Below, one piece after another: positions 38,649-47,689 of a stretch of DNA of 64,000 bases; positions within the stretch are counted from its first letter, which is position 1; every line of letters starts with the position of its first letter. The notes under the pieces were generated by a model that did no database searches, had not been told where the DNA came from, and worked only from the letters and a program-made list of their open reading frames with translations. The stretch is from Nitrospira sp. MA-1. GTDB lineage: Bacteria > Nitrospirota > Nitrospiria > Nitrospirales > UBA8639. Where the stretch lies: NCBI GenBank assembly GCA_032139905.1, contig JAQJDB010000007.1:1426001-1490000 (forward strand). The letters are read 5' to 3'. The translations under genes were made by a program, and so were the position numbers.

Positions 38649-39088
38649 GCCATTCCTGTCCCCTAAATGCAGGACAAGTTGCCGACCAGTTTCCATCAGA
38701 TGGCTAGAAACCAATTTCCCAATGGTCCTGAAATGTTGCAGTCTTTCAAGAAGTATACTGATTAATTTGATGTGATTGTGGCGAATCGACCCATGCATGG
38801 GATGCCGGCCGAATTGCTGGCTCATCAAGTCATGAGGAAATGTCCAGAATTCTCCGTTACTTCGTGGGCAGGATTTTGTTCTACAATGAATAAAGAAAAT
38901 TTTTTTGCTATGGGTCCCCAAGTGTATTTGTCCAAGCCGTTGTAAATAGTCGATAGAGCGGAGACGCTTCAAGGTAAATCGCGTTCGCTCTTATCCTCTT
39001 CAAGACACGTGATTGTTTCTTTGATTTATTTTTCTGTCACGTGTTTGTCCTGATCTTATATTTGAAGCTGCTTGACGATTGATTCAGG
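38649..39088. other. Intergenic
   Basis: About 440 bases between convergent genes. A minus-strand frame (38619-38972) overlaps the TonB-domain gene and has no ribosome binding site. I see no gene, repeat or clear terminator. Confidence 0.4.
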
Positions 39089-39544
39089 TTACTGACCCAG
39101 AAACCCTCTCTGGAAAAACAGGCCACGGTTAATATCTCCAATGCTGATCATTCCCAGAAGCTTCCCATTTTCAGCAACCGGGATGCGACGAAAATGTTTT
39201 CTCCCCATAAATGAGGGGGCTTCAAGAATTGGGGTATGTGGGGCTACGGTAAGGGGATTTTTGCTCATAATTGATTCGATTTTTTTTCGAAGGATGTCCG
39301 GGTATCCCTCCTCCATTTCCGTGAAATCTCGGCTATGAACATTGTCATGTATATAATCCCCAAAATTAGGGAAGAGGGGAAGCATGACATCTCGAAGAGC
39401 GACGAGTCCGATTAAGTTTTGATGTTCGTCAATGACAGGTACTGCTCCGCAATGGCGGCTGAGCATTTTAATGACGACTGATCGTACTGAATCTGTTGGT
39501 AACGCGGTTACGACTCCAGTGGACAGGACTTCTTGGACTAACAT
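39089..39544 (-). CDS. CBS-domain pair protein
   Basis: 151 residues from ATG 39544, chosen because AGAAGGAGG lies immediately upstream; the frame opens at 39634. Two CBS motifs are visible: MLVQEVLSTGVVTALPTDSV with AVPVIDEHQNLIGLVALRDV, and IMSKNPLTVAPHTPI with RIPVAENGKLLGMISIGDI. CBS pairs bind adenine nucleotides and act as sensors. There is no attached effector domain, so the protein probably regulates a partner. Confidence 0.87.
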   Translation of the reverse strand: MLVQEVLSTGVVTALPTDSVRSVVIKMLSRHCGAVPVIDEHQNLIGLVALRDVMLPLFPNFGDYIHDNVHSRDFTEMEEGYPDILRKKIESIMSKNPLTVAPHTPILEAPSFMGRKHFRRIPVAENGKLLGMISIGDINRGLFFQRGFLGQ

Positions 39545-40444
39545 GGCATCCTCCTTCTGTGAACATGATAGAGGGATATCCCCCAGACGGAACCACAGAG
39601 TCATGAGGGAATTTCTTTTCTCCTCCTGATGCATCCATCGTGAAGCCAGTTTTTTCTAAATAAGTGCAATTTTAAACAACAATAATGGGAGTGTTTTTTA
39701 CCTTTGAATTTTACGGCGTTCTTTTCATTCTCCGCAATAACAAGGTCTGAAGGGGTTGGAAGAGAATTAAGGGTTTTTTTTGTGCCTCTCAAATCAGGCA
39801 TCTCGGATTTTGCTACCGTGCAGGTTAGGGAGACAAGTTCTGAGGATCCCTCTGAAAATGCCTTCTTGAGGTGGAAAATTTCGATTAACTCCGAAATCTT
39901 GGTGAGACCATTCGAACTCATCCCAATTAGCTGCCGGCGTGGGTTGCAGTACCCCTACCATAACGAGTCGATGAGCCTATGATGAACCTTCCTATTCAAA
40001 AAAGTTGGGATAGTCAAAATTCGATACTATTGGGTCAGGGATTATCTTAGAGCCTTGTTCCGACTGGTCATCAAGAAGACCTCCTATTTCTGATCTACTC
40101 TTATTTGAAAACCCATAATCTGTTAGATCTTTTTGTATTTATTTCAAATTTGTCATATTCGCTGACAATTTTTGCATCTGTTTTGTTGACTATGAGGAAC
40201 TTCTATTTAGATGTTGGCGGAATTACCTGCGTCTTTCCAGGATGTGTCGAGGTGTTTGTCAACTGAGTAAGGCACGGGTGTTTCCGACTCTTCCTCATAA
40301 GGACTAGCTGGGAGAAGAGAATTCAGACAAGCAAGTGGAAGTAATGCAAACGAGGCGTTCTGGGAATTCGGTTTACCGTTTGCATTATGGTTGTATACAG
40401 CAAAGCCTACAGAACAAAAGTGGTTTTAGAAGGAGATTGCGAGC
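39545..40444. other. Long intergenic region
   Basis: About 900 bases. Two opposite frames (39601-39921 minus, 39704-39982 plus) overlap each other, lack ribosome binding sites and look like no family I know. The stretch from about 40050 is AT-rich and must hold the promoter of the Flp pilin gene. No sigma-54 site with correct spacing was found. Confidence 0.4.
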
Positions 40445-40633
40445 ATGGGTAATTTTTTTTCCAATGACCAGGGGACGGCAGCGATAGAATATTCCCTACT
40501 TTTAAGTTTAATCGGGATGGCGGTTATCGGATCTCTTCAGTTATTAGGCACCAATGTGTTTGATGGTATTTCTACTCTGAATCAGGTGTTTGTATCGACC
40601 CAATTAAAGGATGACTCGTTGCCTCACCCTTAG
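40445..40633 (+). CDS. Flp-type (type IVb) pilin subunit
   Basis: 62 residues, ribosome binding site AGAAGGAG. The short basic-free leader NFFSNDQGTAAIEYSLLLSLIG has the Flp hallmark: Gly before the cleavage site, the Glu at mature position 5 followed by Tyr, and a hydrophobic helix (LLLSLIGMAVIGSLQLL). Flp subunits assemble into tight-adherence pili after prepilin cleavage. No tad/cpa assembly genes are in the window, so it is an isolated pilin locus here. Confidence 0.85.
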   Translation: MGNFFSNDQGTAAIEYSLLLSLIGMAVIGSLQLLGTNVFDGISTLNQVFVSTQLKDDSLPHP

Positions 40634-40910
40634 AGAGAAATTTCATACCATACCTTAACCCTCTGCGACCTAAGGGGGTACCTTCCTTGTGCTTTTCGGC
40701 AATGTATATTGAAACAAATTTCTAGTTCTGTTAGTCGCCAATTTTGGAAAAAATTGGTGAAATCATTCGAGGGTAGGAAAGCAGCTTTTCCTGCTAAAAT
40801 TTCTAGTAAATGAGGCCAAATAGTCCGATTTAAATACAACGATCTTCTTTAAATCTTAAGTCTAGGGGGTGGCTTACCGAATAAATTGAGAAAAAGAAGG
40901 GAGTGTATAT

Positions 40911-41465
40911 ATGTTAGTACGATTTCTTGTGATCCTTATGGTGTGCGCCACATGGGGTTGTGAATCATATTCGATGAATCATCAGGCTTTTGATACCTTG
41001 ACTACAGGGCCACCCCAGGCCACCATGACCTCTCTTTCGACATCGGAACTTCAAGGCTCCTCGAGTCTTACCCAACGGGTGAGCATTTCTCAAGCCGCGA
41101 AGAACGGATTATCTCAGGAAAAAGACATAATAGACCCATTCCCCACTGTGTATTTCCCTTTTGATAGTTGGGAGATTTCGTCAGAAGTTCAAGACCGTCT
41201 GGATGCCACTGCTAATTGGATGAATCGCTTTCCGAATTATGGCCTCACTATTGAGGGGCATACCGATGTACGTGGTACAGAAAGTTATAACATGATTCTT
41301 GGTGATCGACGAGCAAGAGCCGTCAAAGAATATCTAGCGGATCTAGGAATTTCACGCAAACGTCTTGATGTGGTTTCTTTTGGTAATACCTTGGTTCTGT
41401 GCGAGATCGATGATGAGCATCAATGTCATCAATTTAATCGACGTGCAGACTTGCTGCTGGAATAA
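40911..41465 (+). CDS. OmpA-domain lipoprotein (Pal-like)
   Basis: 184 residues, ribosome binding site GAAGGGAG. The signal ends in a lipobox (VCATWGC). A disordered linker of about 70 residues leads to an OmpA C-terminal domain (VYFPFDSWEIS, LTIEGHTDVRGTESYN, LGDRRARAVKEYL, RLDVVSFGN, NRRADLLL), which binds peptidoglycan. It would tether the outer membrane to the cell wall. No tol genes are nearby, so it should not be called Pal proper. Confidence 0.88.
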   Translation: MLVRFLVILMVCATWGCESYSMNHQAFDTLTTGPPQATMTSLSTSELQGSSSLTQRVSISQAAKNGLSQEKDIIDPFPTVYFPFDSWEISSEVQDRLDATANWMNRFPNYGLTIEGHTDVRGTESYNMILGDRRARAVKEYLADLGISRKRLDVVSFGNTLVLCEIDDEHQCHQFNRRADLLLE

Positions 41466-41722
41466 TTCATTTCCCTGCTCTTCTCTGCTCTTGACCCTGC
41501 TGACTTTAGTTAAGACGAGTGTAATTGACTTTTTGTAATTTTCCACTCTCATCCCTCTTCCAGTCTTTCCTCCCAAATTTTCAAAATTTCGAACAATTCA
41601 TGTGGGCCTGGTTCTTAACTATTCTTGTTTTTGTATTTTTTTTATCAACAAGGGCGTTTCCCATTTAAGCGGCCTCCCTGAAGTTCTGTCTTGTAATTGA
41701 CAATCATTTGCTGATATGGTAT

Positions 41723-41739
41723 TTGCAATAGACTTGCAA
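41723..41739. promoter_or_regulatory. Candidate operator upstream of the Fur-family gene
   Basis: TTGCAATAGACTTGCAA is a perfect inverted repeat of two TTGCAA half-sites with a 5-base spacer, ending two bases before the ATG at 41742. Its position over the ribosome binding site region suggests autorepression by the Fur-family product. It does not match the textbook Fur or E. coli Zur box, so the assignment is inference. Confidence 0.45.
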
Positions 41740-41741
41740 CA

Positions 41742-42197
41742 ATGAGTCACAATGAAGGTTCAAATCTTTTGGTAAAATCTGAAACTAACATCAAAAAGAA
41801 TCTGCGAGCCACCGGGCGACGCATGACCCGTACTCGCCAAGCGGTATTGGCGTTATTGCAAAGGACTCGCCAACCAGTTAGTGCCAACGAAATTTTTGAT
41901 CAATTGCAACAGGAAAAAGTGGCAATTGATTTGGTGACCGTATACCGAACCATGCACGTGCTGAAAGAACTGGGCTTGGTTCTCCAATTGGACCTTCATC
42001 AGGAAGGTCTCTCAAGGTATGAACTGAAAGAAGGGCGGGAACATCACCATCATATTCGTTGCCAGATCTGTGGTCTTATCGTGGACTTGTTGTTATGCCC
42101 ATTAAAAAAAGTCACAAAATTGATTGAACAACAGACGCAATTTATCGTGGATGATCATACGTTGGAGTTCACGGGATTGTGTCCACAATGTCAATAA
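41742..42197 (+). CDS. Fur-family metalloregulator
   Basis: 151 residues. The winged-helix part (RMTRTRQAVLALLQ, SANEIFDQL, DLVTVYRTMHVLKELGLV) recognises DNA. The dimerisation part has the metal-site HHHHIRCQICGLIVDL and, at the C-terminal end, LCPQCQ, giving two CXXC pairs for structural zinc. Residues fit the general Fur/Zur/PerR group; which metal it senses cannot be decided. The next gene starts one base after the stop, so the two are cotranscribed. A perfect inverted repeat overlaps its upstream region. Confidence 0.9.
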   Translation: MSHNEGSNLLVKSETNIKKNLRATGRRMTRTRQAVLALLQRTRQPVSANEIFDQLQQEKVAIDLVTVYRTMHVLKELGLVLQLDLHQEGLSRYELKEGREHHHHIRCQICGLIVDLLLCPLKKVTKLIEQQTQFIVDDHTLEFTGLCPQCQ

Positions 42198-42198
42198 T

Positions 42199-42684
42199 AT
42201 GATCAACACTCTTGGACCGAGACTTTCAAAAGCTGGCTCTATCGCCTCTCTGGTGTGTGCCGTGCATTGTGCGTTAACGCCTCTGGCATTGATTGCCCTT
42301 CCCGTCATTGCCGCACATTCGTGGGATGGTCTTGATGGAATTTTAGGAGCCTTTTGGGCGGATACCACCGAATGGATGTTTTTAGGGGTGATAGCCTTAT
42401 TGGCAGGTTTTGGATTGTTGGCGACCTATCCTAGGCACCGAGATAGCCGTCCTGCTCTTCTGACTGCTGGCGGACTCGTGGTGTTAATGGCTGCCCATCT
42501 CTTTTTTGAATCAGGCGGGGGTGTGGAGATAGTTCTTGATGTGATTGGAGCATCCATGATCGCACTGGCCGGGTTTTGGAATCGACGTTTATGCCACCAT
42601 TTGGGTTGCCATACTCATGAGCATACGCATGAAGCTGGCAGTCCTAAAATTCAACCTCTTCCCGATTTATCCTCAAATTCTTAA
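42199..42684 (+). CDS. MerC-domain membrane protein
   Basis: 161 residues from ATG 42199, one base after the regulator stop; the longer frame from 42124 lies inside the regulator gene. Four hydrophobic segments are present, and the first carries SLVCAVHCALTPLALI, the Cys pair of MerC-type proteins. The C-terminal tail is rich in His (CHHLGCHTHEHTHE). MerC moves mercury across the inner membrane, but there is no merA or merR here, so transport of another metal (for example zinc) controlled by the upstream Fur-family protein is more likely. That is inference. Confidence 0.82.
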   Translation: MINTLGPRLSKAGSIASLVCAVHCALTPLALIALPVIAAHSWDGLDGILGAFWADTTEWMFLGVIALLAGFGLLATYPRHRDSRPALLTAGGLVVLMAAHLFFESGGGVEIVLDVIGASMIALAGFWNRRLCHHLGCHTHEHTHEAGSPKIQPLPDLSSNS

Positions 42685-42898
42685 GCTTTCATATCTCAAG
42701 TTCGGTTCCTGCCGGCGCCATTAAAGGCATTTTTATCTTGAAATTCTCGTGAGGCGCGTTGCGACCTTTTTATGCAAAGCTTTGCCATAAATAAGGGACA
42801 GCAGAAATGGCACTCTTATCATTTGAGGACAGGTGTCAGACCATGCCAGGAGGAATCATGAGAGGGTCTTTGATATTCGTTAAAGAGTATCAAATAAG

Positions 42899-43975
42899 TT
42901 AAGAAGTCAAAATCTTACTTTTAGCCGACTTATCCATTGTTTCAGCCAAATCATCAAGAAGCTGTTCGGTTTCTTCCCACCCGATACAGGCATCTGTAAT
43001 TGATATTCCCCACTCCAGGGGTTTCCCCGCTTCCCATTTTTGATTGCCCGGCTTCAGATTACTTTCAATTAATAGGCCAAGGATAGCGTTTTGCCCATTG
43101 GTGAATTGCTCGACCACGGATCGAGCCACCGGAACCTGACGCGTATGATCTTTTTCTGAATTGCCATGAGAGCAGTCAACCATGATCGGGCGACGAATGC
43201 CTTCTTTCGTTAGACAACGCACCGCCTCGGAAATATCTTCCGGGTTATAGTTGACTCGGCCACCGCCACCACGAAGAACTAGGTGTCGGTCTGGATTGCC
43301 ATTTGTTTTAATAATTGAAGTGAGACCGTCCGCATTTACCCCTATAAAGCTTTGAGGGTGTCGTGCGGCAATCATGGCATTGAGAGCGACTTGGAGCCCA
43401 CCATCCGTTCCATTTTTCAGGCCAACAGGCATGGAGAGACCACTGGCCATTTCCCGGTGGGTTTGACTTTCGGTGGTTCGTGCTCCAATTGCCGCCCAGC
43501 TGATTAAGTCTGAAATATATTGGGGTGTGACAGGATCCAAAAACTCCGTCGCACAGGGCAACCCCAAGTTATTAATCCTGAGTAAAATAGAACGGGCCAG
43601 TTCAAATCCTCCTCCAATTTCGCAGGATCCATCTAAATGGGGATCGTTGATAAGGCCCTTCCAACCCACCGTCGTGCGAGGCTTTTCAAAATAGGTTCTA
43701 AGGACGATCAGGGCATGTTCCTGAATGCGGTCAGCGACCAGTTTGAGGCGTTCGGCATAAAGGATGGCCGCATCCGGATCATGTATTGAACACGGGCCAA
43801 TAATAACTAGCAGGCGATGGGAGTCTTGCCCGTGAAGAATATCTCGAATGGCTTGCCGGGACTGAAGAACCATTTGTCCGGTGCTTTCAGGCAAGGGCAG
43901 TGAACTTTGCATCTGTTTTGGGGTAGGAAGTGGAGAAATATCGATAATGTTTCGGTTATTAATGGGTTCTGCCAT
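42899..43975 (-). CDS. 3-deoxy-7-phosphoheptulonate synthase, AroFGH type
   Basis: Condenses phosphoenolpyruvate and erythrose-4-phosphate in the first step of aromatic amino acid synthesis. 358 residues with AGGACG before the ATG. Family motifs: LLVIIGPCSIHDPDAAI, LRTYFEKPRTTVGWKGLINDP split over the active-site loop, CATEFLDP, IGARTTESQTHREMASGLS, LRGGGGRVNY and MVDCSHGNSEKDH. Type I alpha enzymes are feedback-inhibited by Phe, Tyr or Trp; which one applies here is not readable with confidence, so no paralogue letter is given. Confidence 0.94.
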   Translation of the reverse strand: MAEPINNRNIIDISPLPTPKQMQSSLPLPESTGQMVLQSRQAIRDILHGQDSHRLLVIIGPCSIHDPDAAILYAERLKLVADRIQEHALIVLRTYFEKPRTTVGWKGLINDPHLDGSCEIGGGFELARSILLRINNLGLPCATEFLDPVTPQYISDLISWAAIGARTTESQTHREMASGLSMPVGLKNGTDGGLQVALNAMIAARHPQSFIGVNADGLTSIIKTNGNPDRHLVLRGGGGRVNYNPEDISEAVRCLTKEGIRRPIMVDCSHGNSEKDHTRQVPVARSVVEQFTNGQNAILGLLIESNLKPGNQKWEAGKPLEWGISITDACIGWEETEQLLDDLAETMDKSAKSKILTS

Positions 43976-44270
43976 GTGACACGTCCTGGGTAAAAAGAGA
44001 GAATATCTGAAACTGCAGAATGAAAGACCGTAAACAAATTATGCCGGAATAAGCGTCATTGTAATAAGAAACCCTATATCCAGGCAACCAGTTAATGGCA
44101 GTCTGTCATACTCCTATTGTGAACAGGGTTGGTAGATTTGCTATCAAGGCCGTGCAAAGAGGAAAAGAGTATGAATCATGTAAGAATCCTTGGGATTGGA
44201 ATGGGAAGTTATTGGGAGCCCCGGGTTCTGTTTGGGGAATGAAAGAGTTCAATTGAGGCTTGATAGCATG

Positions 44271-44930
44271 TCAGGCAGTGGTGTTTATTAGACTGGCTTG
44301 TTGAGAGGTAAACCATCGCATGACATCTCGATTGGCGGGGTCCTGAAGAGAGCTAAATGAAAATTTGGTGCCAATAACTAATTCCGTTGTGGGGTCAACC
44401 CACTCAATAGATGCGGAAAATTTTGAAAAGTGGTCGAATCCCGGCAACCGACAACTTATGTGGAGATGTGCTGAAGAGACGAGTGGCCATGCGGAAGGGG
44501 AGACACGAAATTGACAGCCCGTTGGAGATAGATTGCAGAGCTGAACAGGCAGTACAGCGAGGATTCTGCCTTTGTCACTGAGAGGCCGGACGGCTCCAGT
44601 CATATTGACTGCCAAACGAGGAAATGAGCGAGGATGTTGTCGTGAAACGTTTTGTGGGGCAGCTAATCTAATGATCGGAGGCAATGTGAGTGTTTCTTGA
44701 ATGACTGTTTCAAATTCATAAATGTCTCCATCGATACATGAACGACCTTTACAAGAGGTCCCACATTTTAGATTGAGGAGTGCCGGATCATTAGGCAGGG
44801 CACAGAGGAGGGAGTGATCGGCTCCCAGCCCCAATAAATAGGTTTGGATTAGGAATTTCTCTGGTGTTGAGAAAAAGGTCAACCAAATTGTGTTTGACCC
44901 TATTGCCAGGTAGGAATTAGACGTATTCAT
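44271..44930 (-). CDS. PilZ-domain protein (YcgR-like)
   Basis: 219 residues with AAAGGA before the ATG. An N-terminal beta domain (about 1-95) recalls the YcgR-N fold, then the PilZ motif pair appears: RQHPR (RxxxR) near residue 97 and NLSPTGCQF (D/NxSxxG) near residue 130, which together bind cyclic di-GMP. YcgR proteins brake flagella in enterobacteria. The FlgM-like gene is upstream on the same strand, which fits a motility link, but no flagellar structural gene is in the window. Confidence 0.8.
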   Translation of the reverse strand: MNTSNSYLAIGSNTIWLTFFSTPEKFLIQTYLLGLGADHSLLCALPNDPALLNLKCGTSCKGRSCIDGDIYEFETVIQETLTLPPIIRLAAPQNVSRQHPRSFPRLAVNMTGAVRPLSDKGRILAVLPVQLCNLSPTGCQFRVSPSAWPLVSSAHLHISCRLPGFDHFSKFSASIEWVDPTTELVIGTKFSFSSLQDPANRDVMRWFTSQQASLINTTA

Positions 44931-45141
44931 GAAATCCTTTTCGGTAGCGTGAGGTCATGTTACAAGCCCAAACTCCAGCCCGCAAGATGATATAGGGATA
45001 ACAAAAAAATACCACCCACAATGTACAGGAACAGGTTGAAAATTTTACAATATTCTCCAAAAGTGCTCATGGGGCGACAGAGTTTTCCACCAGCTCGGGA
45101 TGGGAATGAGTGAAGCACTAGGCCGTTAAGAGGCGAAAAAA

Positions 45142-45486
45142 TTATGACTTGGTTGCCGGGCGAGTTTCTTGTGGGTGAGGATGAAGTTCCTGAATGAGTG
45201 AGTCTGCTAACTTTTCAGCAGCAATAGCATAGGTCTGTGAGTCAATGGCTTGTTGAATCTGTGCAATTCTGGCTTGTCGAACATCCGGAATCTGAGACAT
45301 GCGCTCGAGGTAAGATAAGACCTCTGGGGGCGGAGTTAAAGATAATAGTCCCTCATCTTTGGCTGGATTTGATGCTATAGCGGATACATTGCTGTTCCCA
45401 TCAGGAGATGACGAAATTGTGACTTTAGGAGGAAGTGATGGCCTCTCTCCTTGTACTTTTGGGGAGATGGAAGAAACTGGATCCAT
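45142..45486 (-). CDS. FlgM-like anti-sigma-28 factor
   Basis: 114 residues. The first 60 residues are Pro/Ser-rich and look disordered. The C-terminal segment VRQARIAQIQQAIDSQTYAI with AAEKLADSLIQE is the FlgM signature helix pair that binds sigma-28. FlgM holds sigma-28 inactive until the hook is finished and FlgM is exported. The product begins MDPVSSISPKV; no ribosome binding site is evident. It precedes the PilZ gene on the same strand by about 210 bases. Confidence 0.7.
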   Translation of the reverse strand: MDPVSSISPKVQGERPSLPPKVTISSSPDGNSNVSAIASNPAKDEGLLSLTPPPEVLSYLERMSQIPDVRQARIAQIQQAIDSQTYAIAAEKLADSLIQELHPHPQETRPATKS

Positions 45487-45637
45487 TATATTGGGTGGTC
45501 TCAGGTCGAGAAGAAATTTTAAAGAATATAAATGGAAGAATCAATGACATCGCTAACTCTGCTCTATTGGCGGTGAACTTCTCCCTATGAAATTACTCGT
45601 CACTTTTTGAGAGTTCTCATATAGGAATGAGCTGATC

Positions 45638-46537
45638 ATGGAACATGTTGTGGGCGCTCGGATTCAGCAATTACGGACCATTGATCCAGGAGAAATCCGT
45701 TTGGTCCGGTTAGCACTGCCTGAGGAGATCGAGATAGCAGGGAAGCTATATGCGATCCGGGATACGATGCGCCCAGGAACAGCGTTTCTCGCCAAGCCCT
45801 GGGGAGACCGGACGGGCAAGTATCGAAGACGAATGTATACACGCTCAAACGCCTCCTTTAACGAGCCGCGCATGTTGGAGACCTTCATCAATTATACTCA
45901 TCGAGAGCAATCGGATACCTCAGGCTGGTGGCAATCAGAAATGGCAACCGACTGGTTTGAGAAGGGAAAGACGGTGGAGGTGCGCCTCCAACTGGACGAG
46001 GAAAGGGGCGTCGCGTTGGTTTATGAAAACACCAAGGTTTGTACGCCTGCGAATCTTCGTTTGGAAGATGATGGGATATGGGAAGGGATGCGAATGGTCT
46101 GTGTGGCCTTCGGCACGGGAATTACGCCATTTTTATCCTATGCCCGTTATCTAAAAGCCAACAATTTCGGTCGAAAGGGGGCGAGAGTTGGAGCCCACAT
46201 GACGCTGGTGGCGAGTGTTCGCCATGAGGGTCAGTTAATGCTTCATGAGGAGTTGGCCGATCTTGAACAACAATTTCCCCAACATTTTCGATATCAACCA
46301 GTGCTCACTCGATCCTGGCCGACTGCCTGGGCCTATCTGAAAGGACGAATCCTGCGAGTAGCGCAATCCGTGGAGGGGAAGGATCAAATCGATATTGTAC
46401 CATTCCAAACTATTGTGCCGGATATCACCCAATCGCATCTTCGCGTATGTGGCAGCGTCACGGCCTGCCGACAGCTCACACTGGGCCTTGAACAGGAAGG
46501 GCTAATTCCGCTAACGGTGCGCACGGAGTCCTGGTAA
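45638..46537 (+). CDS. Ferredoxin-NADP reductase-like flavoprotein
   Basis: 299 residues. The N-terminal half is a beta-barrel FAD domain with a possible FAD loop RRMYTRSNAS; the C-terminal half is the NAD(P) domain with VAFGTGITPFLSYARYL, HMTLVASVRHEG, LRVCGSVTACRQLTLGL and a terminal aromatic (ESW), as in plant-type FNR where the last aromatic stacks on the flavin. It transfers electrons between NAD(P)H and a small carrier. The direction and partner are unknown. A second FNR-type gene lies at 50952. Confidence 0.8.
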   Translation: MEHVVGARIQQLRTIDPGEIRLVRLALPEEIEIAGKLYAIRDTMRPGTAFLAKPWGDRTGKYRRRMYTRSNASFNEPRMLETFINYTHREQSDTSGWWQSEMATDWFEKGKTVEVRLQLDEERGVALVYENTKVCTPANLRLEDDGIWEGMRMVCVAFGTGITPFLSYARYLKANNFGRKGARVGAHMTLVASVRHEGQLMLHEELADLEQQFPQHFRYQPVLTRSWPTAWAYLKGRILRVAQSVEGKDQIDIVPFQTIVPDITQSHLRVCGSVTACRQLTLGLEQEGLIPLTVRTESW

Positions 46538-46580
46538 CAAAATCGTCATGACAAGCCGGAGAATTGGTGGGGATGATTCC

Positions 46581-46901
46581 CTATTCCCCTGCGGGCCTTG
46601 TAATGGAGTCTGGAATCGTGACATTAGGACGGCGTAATAAACGAATCACAGGGCGACCAAGGAAGGTGTAATGTCCACAGATCAGGCAGTGCAAGCTGAG
46701 TGTGACAAGAAGTTCCTGCTCCAACTGTTCTAAATGCACTGTTCTCGACCCACATCGAGAACAACGAGGATACTTTTCCGTGGAGGCCTTTTTTGTCAGG
46801 GTCTTTTTGGGAGAGTTTTTGGCTGTCCTGCCGATGGGTTGGTCTGGCTGTGCTGACTTTTTCATGAATGAATCCTTGGTCAAGTTATTAGAAGAACTCA
46901 T
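46581..46901 (-). CDS. Zinc-ribbon-like hypothetical protein
   Basis: 106 residues; ATG 46865 is an alternative start with AAGGATT upstream. A Lys/Ser/Thr-rich N terminus leads to YPRCSRCGSRTV and LHCLICGHYTF, two CXXC pairs of a zinc ribbon. Such small ribbons bind nucleic acid or protein; nothing more specific is visible. Confidence 0.6.
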   Translation of the reverse strand: MSSSNNLTKDSFMKKSAQPDQPIGRTAKNSPKKTLTKKASTEKYPRCSRCGSRTVHLEQLEQELLVTLSLHCLICGHYTFLGRPVIRLLRRPNVTIPDSITRPAGE

Positions 46902-47062
46902 CTGGATATAACCAATTCTTGTGCCAAACTTAAACAGGGAAAAGTAGCAGGAAAGTCAAAAAATAGCCTAGAAACAGGATGAAGGAAGCGGACACTGGGT
47001 AAAATTTTCCGAAAGAGCAGGGTCAAAAATGCTGACCTGGAGAGCCGTCGTCCGGCTAAATT

Positions 47063-47533
47063 TCATTGACTGGAAGAGGGAGGCGAGGTTTGAGCGAGGA
47101 TGGCTTCAGAACGAAGAAGGAGATTCGCCGCTTCCGGTTGTCGGTTAGCTGCTTGCAGCAGTCGTGCATATCGTTGAAGGATGGCAGCCACGTCTGGATG
47201 GTTGGGGCCACTCGCGGCTTCTTTTAATTTGAGGGCCCGCTCATATTGAACAGCAGCTTTGTCATATTCTTTCCGATCTTCGTAATAGGTGGCCAGGCTA
47301 TACAGACTACTTAAGAGCAGGGGGTTCCCCGGTCCTAAGCTTTCAGCATGTTTAACGGTGGCCAATAATTGATTTTCCAGGTCGGGGGTTTGTGACTCCC
47401 CGGTTATTGCAGGAAGCGAGGATCTAGAAGGGGGAGAGGGTTTTCTTGACGGGGAGGTACATGCGTTGAGCAGGACCATCAGAAGGATGAAGGTCCACAT
47501 CATTCCAAAAACACATCGTATATTCCTGTTCAT
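47063..47533 (-). CDS. TPR-repeat lipoprotein
   Basis: 156 residues from ATG 47533, preceded by GGGGGG; the frame opens at 47554. The signal ILLMVLLNAC ends in a lipobox. After a Ser/Pro linker come two tetratricopeptide-like repeats (LSSLYSLATYYEDRKEYDKA, VAAILQRYARLLQAANRQPE) separated by NHPDVA, a spacing typical of the kinesin-light-chain subtype. It is a periplasmic scaffold; the partner is unknown. Confidence 0.78.
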   Translation of the reverse strand: MNRNIRCVFGMMWTFILLMVLLNACTSPSRKPSPPSRSSLPAITGESQTPDLENQLLATVKHAESLGPGNPLLLSSLYSLATYYEDRKEYDKAAVQYERALKLKEAASGPNHPDVAAILQRYARLLQAANRQPEAANLLLRSEAILAQTSPPSSSQ

Positions 47534-47689
47534 GGAACCCCCCGACCAACGCATTTCAAAAAAAAGACATGAAAAGAAAATCAGAGGTGATTCTATGAAC
47601 TCTGAGGCTGTTCTCGCAAGTAAACTCCCCGGTTTGTATTTATCAAAATAAACCTTCTCATGGTGGTCTTAAAGGGAGAAGAATAAACA

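Noticed and set aside
39601-39982. Opposing ORFs in the long intergenic region before the Flp pilin
   Set aside because: They overlap each other, lack ribosome binding sites and match nothing I recognise.
42199-42684. Calling the locus a mercury-resistance operon
   Set aside because: MerC-like domain only; no merA, merP, merT or merR, and the regulator is Fur-type.
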